Below are positions 15,954 to 22,994 of a DNA stretch of 34,790 nucleotides, in pieces (position 1 is the first letter of the stretch; each line of letters opens with the position of its first letter). This DNA is from CAVVXX01 sp052389895 (lineage in GTDB: Bacteria > Pseudomonadota > Alphaproteobacteria > Micropepsales > Micropepsaceae), in the NCBI GenBank assembly GCA_052389895.1, contig JBQTHM010000036.1, forward strand, positions 1 to 34,790, given 5' to 3'. A program made the translations under genes and the position numbers. Under the pieces are notes generated by a model. It was given only the letters and a program-made list of their open reading frames with translations. It did not search any database and was not told the origin of the DNA.

Positions 15954-17786
15954 ATGGTCATGAAGTCGCAAGCGCCGCCCTATGTCCGCAAGGAGGCCGT
16001 CTTCCAGGATGGCCTGTACCGCCGTCTCCGCTCCTTCTCCGTGCTGGACGACATTAGTGACGCGGCGCTGAAATATCTTCTTAACGAAGCGGACTGGTTC
16101 AGCCTGCCCGGCGGCGCCCAACTTTCTCGCGAAGGCGAGGACGGCAGCGCAGTGTTTCTCGTGGTCACGGGAAGCCTGGGCGTCTACGTGGAGGATGGAC
16201 TTACGCCGCCGCGGCTCGTTGCAATCGCGCATTCGGGCGAGACCGTGGGCGAAATGTCTGCGCTTACCGGGGAAACGCATTCGGCAACGCTGGTTGCGCT
16301 TCGCGACACCGAACTTTTGCGCGTCGGGCGCAAATCCTTCGACATGCTGCTCACACGCCATCCGCGCGTGATGTTCAATCTTCTGAAGCTGGTCGTGCGC
16401 AGGCTGCGCCACACCACGCGCGGTGCGGAGCACGAGCGGCGGCCGAAAACGTTTGCACTGATACCCTTGCAGAGCGGCGTCAGGGAAGAGGTGCTGGCAC
16501 GCGAGGTCGTTGCAGCAATCAAAGGGATGGGCGCCAAGGCGGCGCTGCTCGATTCCGCCAGCGCCGACCACACAACGGACTGGTTCAACCGACTGGAAGC
16601 GCAGCACGATGCCGTCTTTTACCAGGGCGACGCGCCGGACAGCCCGTGGACGCAATTCTGCCTGCGCCAGGCCGACCGCGTGCTGCTCGTCGCACGCGCG
16701 GACGAGGCCGTGCCGCCGCATCCGTTCGAGCCGCGCCATCTCAAGCGCGGAACTATTTCGGCGCCCGAGCTGCTCCTGGTGCACCGGCGCGGACGCCGCC
16801 AGAGTCTGCCTCAAGCCATCGAGCTTCGAAACGAGCTTTACAGCACGCACTATCATATCCGTGAAGGTGAACCGGGCGACATCAAGCGGCTGGCTAGGTT
16901 CGTCGCCGGGCGCGCGGTTTGTGTCGTTCTTGCCGGAGGCGGAGCACGCGGTTTCGCCCATCTTGGCGTGCTGCGCGCGTTGCAGGAAGCCGGCGTGCCG
17001 TTCGATTACGTGGCCGGGACCAGCATGGGCGGCATCGTGGCAGGCGGGCTCGCCATGGAATGGGACCTCGACGAGATTACCGCGCGCATGCGCGAGGTGT
17101 TCGTGGACGACAATCCGCTCTCCGATTTCACGCTTCCTCTCATCGCGCTTTTCAGGGGCAGGAAGGTCAGCGGCATGTTGCACAGGCACTTCGGAGATGT
17201 GCGCATCGAGGATTTGGCTCTCCCTTATTTTTGCGTTTCCTCCGATCTGACCTCGGGGCGCGATCACGTGCACCGCTCCGGACTGCTCTGGCGAGCGCTG
17301 CGGGCGAGTGTCGCGCTGCCGGGTTTGCTTCCGCCCGTAACCATGAACGGGCACCTGCTGGTCGATGGCGGCGTGATGAACAACTTGCCAGTGGATGTCA
17401 TGTCACGCGATGCGCGCGGGCCTATTGTTGCGGTGGACGTCGCAGGCGCCATAGACCTGCGCAGCTTTGACGAGCGCTACGGCGAACGCTCCGTCTGGTA
17501 TCTCATCGGCCAGCGCATGCGGGGTTATCCCTCGATCATTTCGATATTGATGCGTGCGGGAACGGTGGGCAGCGACACGCAGCGGCGCCTGGTACGCGAA
17601 CAGGCGGAGTTTCTCTTCGAGCCGCCGCTGGAAGGGATCGGCATGCGCGACTGGCGGTCATACGAGCGCGCAATCGCCCAAGGTTACGCGCATGCGCTGT
17701 TGCAGATCGAAAAGCACGGCGTGCCGCTTTCCGATGCTTGGGCCGAAGGGCCGGCCGTGTCCATAACTCATTCTGTGCAACAGTAG
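15954..17786 (+). CDS. Patatin-like phospholipase with cyclic-nucleotide-binding domain
   Basis: 610-residue protein of the NTE/RssA type. Residues about 25-155 form a cyclic-nucleotide-binding (Crp-like) fold: FSLPGGAQLSREGEDGSAVF, GETVGEMSALTGETHSATL. Residues 160-315 are a middle region of weaker identity. The patatin domain has the oxyanion loop GGGARGF (328-334), nucleophile GTSMG (355-359, S357) and DGG (471-473, D471), so the Ser-Asp dyad is complete. It should hydrolyse phospholipids or lysophospholipids at the membrane, possibly gated by a ligand of the N-terminal domain. Start choice between ATGs at 15954 and 15960 is open; no ribosome site stands out. The frame is open far upstream but that is a shadow of the lipoprotein gene. 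Confidence 0.9.
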   Translation: MVMKSQAPPYVRKEAVFQDGLYRRLRSFSVLDDISDAALKYLLNEADWFSLPGGAQLSREGEDGSAVFLVVTGSLGVYVEDGLTPPRLVAIAHSGETVGEMSALTGETHSATLVALRDTELLRVGRKSFDMLLTRHPRVMFNLLKLVVRRLRHTTRGAEHERRPKTFALIPLQSGVREEVLAREVVAAIKGMGAKAALLDSASADHTTDWFNRLEAQHDAVFYQGDAPDSPWTQFCLRQADRVLLVARADEAVPPHPFEPRHLKRGTISAPELLLVHRRGRRQSLPQAIELRNELYSTHYHIREGEPGDIKRLARFVAGRAVCVVLAGGGARGFAHLGVLRALQEAGVPFDYVAGTSMGGIVAGGLAMEWDLDEITARMREVFVDDNPLSDFTLPLIALFRGRKVSGMLHRHFGDVRIEDLALPYFCVSSDLTSGRDHVHRSGLLWRALRASVALPGLLPPVTMNGHLLVDGGVMNNLPVDVMSRDARGPIVAVDVAGAIDLRSFDERYGERSVWYLIGQRMRGYPSIISILMRAGTVGSDTQRRLVREQAEFLFEPPLEGIGMRDWRSYERAIAQGYAHALLQIEKHGVPLSDAWAEGPAVSITHSVQQ

Positions 17787-17793
17787 ATTTGTC

Positions 17794-18882
17794 ATGGATG
17801 CCCTGGACCAAGCCTGCGATTGCCTCGCACGAGGCGCCGCCGCCGAAGCGGTGGCGTTGCTCCGCCGCGCGCTCGATGAGGGCCGTGGCGGCGTATTGGC
17901 GCGCATAACATTGGGTCGCGCGCTGCTGGCGCAAGGGAATACGGACGAGGCGCTGGGTGTGCTGCGCGAAGCGGCGCAGTTGGCGCCGGGAGCCGCCGAC
18001 GCCGCGTTGGCGCTGGCCGAAGCGCTTTTCGCTGGAGGCCATTTGCCAACGGCGATTGCGGAAGCGCAGCGCGCGCTTAGACTTGATCCCGATCACCCGG
18101 GCGCGCGGTTTTTTCTCGGCTGCTGCTGGCTGGAAGCGGGCGAAGCCCGAAAGGCGCTAGACATTTTTTCCATGCTGGAATGCGCGGCCGGGGACAAGTG
18201 GTCCGAAGAGCTGCGGCAAAAAATCGCGCAGGCCGAGGCTATGCTCGCCGCGCCGCGCGCGCCCGCGGGTTATGTGCGCCACCTGTTCGATCAGTTCTCG
18301 GCCGACTACAACCGCCGCATGAACCAAGAACTGAACTACCGCGCGCCCGCGATCTTGCGCGAACTGTGGGACATGATCGGTGGCGGCAAGCGCGATCTGG
18401 ACATTCTCGATCTCGGTTGCGGCACCGGCCTGGCAGGCATCGCGTTCAATGACGTCGCCCGCGCGATAACGGGCGTGGACTTGAGTCCGCGCATGATCGA
18501 ACGGGCGAAGGCTACCGGTACATACACGAAACTTTCCATCGCCGATCTCGAGAATACGCTGGCTGCGAACGGGCTGGATTTCGATCTTGTGCTTGCCGCC
18601 GACACGCTAGTTTACCTCGGCGATCTTGCGCCAACATTCGCGGGCGTGTCCCGGCGCATGAAACCGGACGGTCTCTTTCTCTTCACCGTCGAAGCGAAGA
18701 ATGGCGAGGGCTTCGAGCTCGGGCCCAAGCGGCGCTGGCGGCATTCAGAATGCTACCTGCGCTCCGCTGCCGGCGCCACGGCGCTCGAAGTACGCGGCTT
18801 CCTCGCCTGCTCGCCGCGCACCGAAGCCCGCGAGCCCGTTCCCGGATTTGCGGTGGCGCTTGCGCGCGCTTCTGTGCTTTGA
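17794..18882 (+). CDS. TPR-containing class I SAM methyltransferase
   Basis: 362 residues. The N-terminal half (about 1-150) is a set of TPR-like helical pairs (ALLRRALDEGRG, AEAQRALRLDPDHPGARFFLG, EAGEARKALDIF). The C-terminal half is a Rossmann methyltransferase with motif I LDLGCGTGLAG (205-215), acidic GVDLSPRMIERA, DLVLAADTLVYLGDL and a methyltransferase-11-like fold. The linker YVRHLFDQFSADYNRRMNQE is typical of a TPR-methyltransferase family common in alphaproteobacteria. The substrate is unknown. Start ATG at 17794, seven bases after the lipase stop, suggests an operon. Confidence 0.88.
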   Translation: MDALDQACDCLARGAAAEAVALLRRALDEGRGGVLARITLGRALLAQGNTDEALGVLREAAQLAPGAADAALALAEALFAGGHLPTAIAEAQRALRLDPDHPGARFFLGCCWLEAGEARKALDIFSMLECAAGDKWSEELRQKIAQAEAMLAAPRAPAGYVRHLFDQFSADYNRRMNQELNYRAPAILRELWDMIGGGKRDLDILDLGCGTGLAGIAFNDVARAITGVDLSPRMIERAKATGTYTKLSIADLENTLAANGLDFDLVLAADTLVYLGDLAPTFAGVSRRMKPDGLFLFTVEAKNGEGFELGPKRRWRHSECYLRSAAGATALEVRGFLACSPRTEAREPVPGFAVALARASVL

Positions 18883-18919
18883 TGCACCCGGGAGTGGGCG
18901 CCATTCGGGAGTGCATTCC

Positions 18920-19288
18920 ATGTTGCGTATTTTCTTTGTTTGCGCGGGTCTTGCGCTCTTTGCCGTCCCCGCCTTCGCATACCAGAGCCGCTGCGTCGAG
19001 CCCTACGCGCCGGTCGTTCCCGACCCGCGCGCGGCGAGCAAGCAGCAACTCGATGCGGTCAAGAAGGATGTCGTGCAATTCATCAAAGACTCCGACCAAT
19101 ACCAGGAATGCCTGCTGCTCGAATTGAAAACAGAGAAGCAAACGGCATCGCGCAAACAGAAGCCCTTCGATCCGCAGATCGACGCCGACATCCAGAAGAT
19201 GATTTCGGCCAACCAGCGCGAAAAAGAGCGCGTCGGAGCGACCTATAATGGCGCAGTGCACACCTGGCACGCGCTCCAAAAGCAATAA
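18920..19288 (+). CDS. Small secreted hypothetical protein
   Basis: 122 residues starting at ATG 18920, preceded by GGGAG at 18907-18911. A signal peptide MLRIFFVCAGLALFAVPAFA is followed by a mature part of about 100 residues with high Lys/Gln/Asp/Glu content and helical periodicity, containing two cysteines (SRCVEPY and YQECLL) that could form a disulfide. I do not recognise a family. The frame continues upstream to 18701, but that overlaps the methyltransferase gene in another frame. Predicted periplasmic. Confidence 0.8.
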   Translation: MLRIFFVCAGLALFAVPAFAYQSRCVEPYAPVVPDPRAASKQQLDAVKKDVVQFIKDSDQYQECLLLELKTEKQTASRKQKPFDPQIDADIQKMISANQREKERVGATYNGAVHTWHALQKQ

Positions 19289-19348
19289 CTTTTTCGCCTG
19301 CCGCCGCCGGGGAAGAGGCGGGGGAAAGAATCGCGTATCCTGTGCAGC

Positions 19349-19909
19349 ATGGCCGAACCGTACAGAAGCGAGCGCCGCGTCCGCCAGCGTGCCGCCAATC
19401 GCGGCAACATTATCGAGGCCGCGCGCCGCGTGGCGGAACGGCGCGGCGCGGCTGAGCTCTCGTTGCGCGCAGCGGCCGCCGAAGCGGGATACGCGCCGGC
19501 CAGCGTCTATGGCTATTTCCGCAACCGCGCGGAGCTTGTTCTGGCGCTTGCGGCCGAGGAGCTCGGCAACCTCACGCGCGCCATGCGCCAGGCAAAAGAC
19601 GCGCGTGCGGCGGCGCAGGCCGCGTTCGCATTGATGCGTGGCAGTGGGGCGCTGGCAGCCGCAGCGCATACGCTTCAATCCGGCGAGGTCCCGCGCGAGG
19701 CGGAACGCCATTTCAACGGAAAACTGATCGCGGCGCTCACTGCGCTTACCCGGCGGCCCGCGCGCACGGCCGAGGAGCAGCAGGACGTTGTGCTCGCGGC
19801 TGCAACTCTGGCGGGCCTCGCGCTGTTCGCGCGAACGGGACGCCTCAAATCGCTCGGCCTCGATGAAGAGAAACTGCTCGCGCAACTCGAACGGCGGTTT
19901 TCGATTTAA
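19349..19909 (+). CDS. TetR/AcrR-family transcriptional regulator
   Basis: 186-residue repressor-type protein. The N-terminal helix-turn-helix is clear: ANRGNIIEAARRVAERRGAAELSLRAAAAEAGYAP is followed by ASVYGYFRNRAELVLAL, i.e. the TetR recognition helix with YxYF. The C-terminal ligand domain is Ala/Leu-rich and not classifiable by eye. It precedes the wecB-nfrB-nfrA operon by about 280 bases on the same strand. It could regulate that operon, itself or the genes before it; no operator was identified. Confidence 0.9.
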   Translation: MAEPYRSERRVRQRAANRGNIIEAARRVAERRGAAELSLRAAAAEAGYAPASVYGYFRNRAELVLALAAEELGNLTRAMRQAKDARAAAQAAFALMRGSGALAAAAHTLQSGEVPREAERHFNGKLIAALTALTRRPARTAEEQQDVVLAAATLAGLALFARTGRLKSLGLDEEKLLAQLERRFSI

Positions 19910-20190
19910 GAGTGAACGAGAGATCGAGCTTCGCGCCTCCTGTGCGATCAAGTCTCGATAGGGTCGCATTTCCTGAGGTGCAGTAACCTGACTACAGCCG
20001 TTTCTTGGTTCCGGTTTTTTCGCAGTCTTGCCCTAGCGTCTGAACGGCCCGCTGCGCATTCAGATCCCGGTCCAGCGTGGCTATTCTGCAATGCCTCTCA
20101 TGACAGAAACGTGGTAAATTTAACCGCACATATGTTGCAGCGCCTGCGACCCTGGAAAGGTGCAGTGCGGTGCATGTGCCTTGGGGGAAC
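19910..20190. other. Intergenic region upstream of the wecB operon
   Basis: 281 bases between the TetR gene stop and the wecB start. Base composition is less G+C-rich than the genes. The promoter of the glycan operon should be here, for example near the AT-rich GTGGTAAATTTAACCGCACA around 20111-20130, but no hexamer pair convinced me. I see no RNA gene. Confidence 0.4.
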
Positions 20191-21366
20191 ATGCCGTCCA
20201 TTTGTGTTGTCGCCGGCACACGACCGGAGATCATTAAGCTTGCCCCAGTCTGCCGGGCATTGCGCTGGCGTTTCCCAGGTGCGGTCACGTGGATCGCGAC
20301 GGGACAGCATGGCTCGCTCGCGGCTCAGGCGCTCGGGGAATTCGGATTGCGACCGGACGTGCGCTTGCAGTTGACGCGCGACGCCTCGCGCGTTTCCGAC
20401 ATTCTTCCCGCATCCGCTACGCCGCGTCAGCGCGGCTCGCTGGCCGGCGTTCTGGCGGAGCTTATTGAGCGCCTTGACGACGAGTTTGCGCGCGGCGCCT
20501 ACGATCTTGTTGTTGTGCAGGGCGATACGACGTCAACACTTGCCGCCACGCTCGCTGCATTCACGCGAAAAATTCCCGTCGCCCATGTCGAGGCGGGGCT
20601 GCGCAGCTTCGACCTCGATCATCCCTTTCCGGAAGAAGCGTGGCGCGCGATTGTGGCGCAGATTGCGTCGCTCCATTTCGCGCCGACACAGCGCGCAGCG
20701 AAGAATTTGGCCGCCGTCGGGGCTAGACGCGACAAAATTTTCGTCACCGGCAACACCGTCGTCGATGCGTTGCACTGGATCCTGGAAAAGCCTGCAAGCA
20801 CGCGCGTGGAGAAGATTGCGTGCGGCCCCCAGCGTCTTGCTCTGGTGACCTTGCACCGGCGCGAGAACTGGCAAGGCCCGCTTGAGGAAGTCTGCGATGC
20901 CTTGCGCGGGTTGGCCGACAGCATTCCCGACATTGGCGTATGCTTTGTCACACATGCCAACCCGAAACTGCGCAAAACCATCGATGGTCGCCTGGGAAAG
21001 CATGAGCGCATCGCCTTGATTGAACCGCTGGGTTATTCCGATTTCATTCAGCTTCTCAAGCAAAGCACCATCGTGCTGACGGATTCCGGCGGCATTCAGG
21101 AGGAAGCCCCACCCTTGGGCGTGCCTGTTCTTATCTTGCGTGAAACGACGGAGCGGATCGAGGCGGTCGACGCCGGAGTCGCCAAACTGGTCGGCACCGA
21201 TCCCGCGCGAATAGTGAAAGAAACGACGCGGTTGTTGACCAATGGCCGCGCCTATCGCGCGATGACCCGCCGTATCAGCCTGTTCGGAGACGGGCATGCA
21301 AGTGAACGCATAGCGGAAATCATAATTCGGCGCCTCATGCGTCACGACGCTCATTTGGCAGCGTGA
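20191..21366 (+). CDS. wecB: UDP-N-acetylglucosamine 2-epimerase (non-hydrolysing)
   Basis: 391 residues from ATG 20191 with GGGGG four bases upstream; a GTG at 20170 is an alternative giving seven more residues. Converts UDP-GlcNAc to UDP-ManNAc. Conserved blocks are GTRPEIIKLAPV (9-20), VQGDTTST, VAHVEAGLRSFD, FPEEAWR, VTGNTVVDALHW, VTLHRRENW and LTDSGGIQEEAPPLGVPVL then RETTERIEA. These match WecB throughout, including the catalytic His of HRREN and the E of the QEEAP loop. It heads the wecB-nfrB-nfrA set with a 7-base gap to the glycosyltransferase, implying that UDP-ManNAc is the sugar donor of that enzyme. Confidence 0.94.
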   Translation: MPSICVVAGTRPEIIKLAPVCRALRWRFPGAVTWIATGQHGSLAAQALGEFGLRPDVRLQLTRDASRVSDILPASATPRQRGSLAGVLAELIERLDDEFARGAYDLVVVQGDTTSTLAATLAAFTRKIPVAHVEAGLRSFDLDHPFPEEAWRAIVAQIASLHFAPTQRAAKNLAAVGARRDKIFVTGNTVVDALHWILEKPASTRVEKIACGPQRLALVTLHRRENWQGPLEEVCDALRGLADSIPDIGVCFVTHANPKLRKTIDGRLGKHERIALIEPLGYSDFIQLLKQSTIVLTDSGGIQEEAPPLGVPVLILRETTERIEAVDAGVAKLVGTDPARIVKETTRLLTNGRAYRAMTRRISLFGDGHASERIAEIIIRRLMRHDAHLAA

Positions 21367-21373
21367 ATCCCGC

Positions 21374-22960
21374 ATGGAGCACGTATTCGCGATTCTTGCC
21401 CAAACTGCGGACGCAGCCCAGAGCAGTCTGACTTCACTCGGTTCGGACCGCGATCTTCACGATGTGCTCGTCGCGAATTGGGGCGTGCTGCAGTTCACTA
21501 TCATCGTGGTCGCGATCATCATATTTATTTCGAGCCTGGACGACTTGCTGATTGACGTCGCCTATTGGTTCATTCGCCTGTGGCAAATCCTGATCGGCCG
21601 TCCGGAGGACGTGTCGACGAAGAAGGTCGTCGCGAAGCCGGAGCATCGCATCGCCGTGATTGTCCCCGCCTGGCACGAGGCGGACGTCATCGCTCACATG
21701 TTGTCGAATACTGCAAACTTGTCGCAATACCAGAACTTCGAAATTTTTGTCGGGGTCTATCCGAATGATCCGCAGACCGATCGGGCCGTGGCAAGCGTCT
21801 CCCAGTTCGTATCCAAGGTGCACAAGGTTGTTGTCGGCCGGCCCGGGCCGACCAGCAAGGCGGACTGTCTCAATCAGGTGATCCGCCATGTACTTCGAAC
21901 GGAAAAACCCGGCGCATCCGAATTCGACATTTTCCTGATGCACGATGCCGAGGACGTTCCCCATCCCTTCGGACTGAGGACCGTCAACTGGTTCATCGAA
22001 GGCCACGGCATGATCCAGTTGCCGGTTTATTCCGTCAATCGTGATGCAGGGGATCTTGTGGCCGGCCATTACATGGACGAGTTCGCCGAATGGCACGGCA
22101 AGGAGCTCGTCGTGCGCTCTGCGCTCTCAAACATGACGCCGGCAGCCGGCGTGGCGACGGCCTTCAGCAGAAAAGCCGTCTTGGCACTCTGCAATGTTCG
22201 CGGCGATGGCCCGTTCAATACGGAAAGTCTCACCGAAGATTACGAAGTCGCCCATAAATTGCGCGAGCTTGGCTTCAAATCGCGTTTCATCCGCTTTTGG
22301 GCGCGCATGCCGGCAACACGCAAGTCCTGGATAACCGGCAAGGACGTGAACACGAGCCGGCGCGAACTCGTTGCCACGAGAGAATTGTTTCCGGACACGA
22401 TCTCCAGCGCGTACCGTCAGAAGGCGCGCTGGCTTTTGGGAATAGCCTATTTTGGATGGCGGCAGCTCGGCTGGAAGGGCGATCTCGTTAACCGCTATTT
22501 TCTCTGGCGCGACCGCAAGATGTTGTTCACGGCGCCCACCGCGATGATCGGCTATCTGCTCGTCGTCGAATATTTGGCCTATTCCGGATTGGCCTGGGCA
22601 TTTCCCGGAACTTACGACTTCCCGCCGCTTGTTACGCAGGCGTGGGTGTGGCGAATAATCGAAATCAATCTCGTTTTCCTCGCCATCCGGCTCGCGCATC
22701 GCGCGCTCTTCACGGGCTATACGCACGGCCTAAAATATATGTGGCTTTCGCCGGTTCGCGCAGTCATCTCGAATTATGTTAGCTTCCGCGCATTTCTGCG
22801 GGCGCAGCGAATTTTCCTCTGGCACCGGCTGACCCGAAAACAGGTTGTATGGGATAAGACGCAGCACAGGTATCCGGAGTCGGCCAAGATTGAGAATGGA
22901 AACGGGGCGAATGGGGCGTGGAACGACCGGCAACGAGAAACGCTGCCGAAAGCAGCGTGA
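21374..22960 (+). CDS. nfrB: NfrB-type membrane glycosyltransferase lacking the c-di-GMP-binding domain
   Basis: 528-residue inner-membrane family 2 glycosyltransferase. An N-terminal membrane segment (about 39-68) precedes the catalytic domain: IAVIVPAWHEADVI (93-106), HDAED (190-194, metal-binding acidic motif), TEDYE (287-291) and QKARW (349-353, QxxRW). Two or three membrane helices follow (about 386-480), then VVWDKTQHRYP, a segment also found in E. coli NfrB. E. coli NfrB is about 745 residues and carries an additional C-terminal MshEN-type c-di-GMP-binding domain; this protein ends at that point. It probably polymerises a ManNAc-type glycan using UDP-ManNAc from WecB and passes it to the NfrA-like protein encoded next. 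Confidence 0.88.
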   Translation: MEHVFAILAQTADAAQSSLTSLGSDRDLHDVLVANWGVLQFTIIVVAIIIFISSLDDLLIDVAYWFIRLWQILIGRPEDVSTKKVVAKPEHRIAVIVPAWHEADVIAHMLSNTANLSQYQNFEIFVGVYPNDPQTDRAVASVSQFVSKVHKVVVGRPGPTSKADCLNQVIRHVLRTEKPGASEFDIFLMHDAEDVPHPFGLRTVNWFIEGHGMIQLPVYSVNRDAGDLVAGHYMDEFAEWHGKELVVRSALSNMTPAAGVATAFSRKAVLALCNVRGDGPFNTESLTEDYEVAHKLRELGFKSRFIRFWARMPATRKSWITGKDVNTSRRELVATRELFPDTISSAYRQKARWLLGIAYFGWRQLGWKGDLVNRYFLWRDRKMLFTAPTAMIGYLLVVEYLAYSGLAWAFPGTYDFPPLVTQAWVWRIIEINLVFLAIRLAHRALFTGYTHGLKYMWLSPVRAVISNYVSFRAFLRAQRIFLWHRLTRKQVVWDKTQHRYPESAKIENGNGANGAWNDRQRETLPKAA

Positions 22961-22994
22961 GTGAAAATCCTTGTTGCGGGCTGTGGGGGGTGTC

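Noticed and set aside
18683..19969. Long minus-strand frame over the methyltransferase, secreted protein and TetR genes
   Set aside because: Shadow of three plus-strand genes, each with ribosome site, signal peptide or domain motifs.
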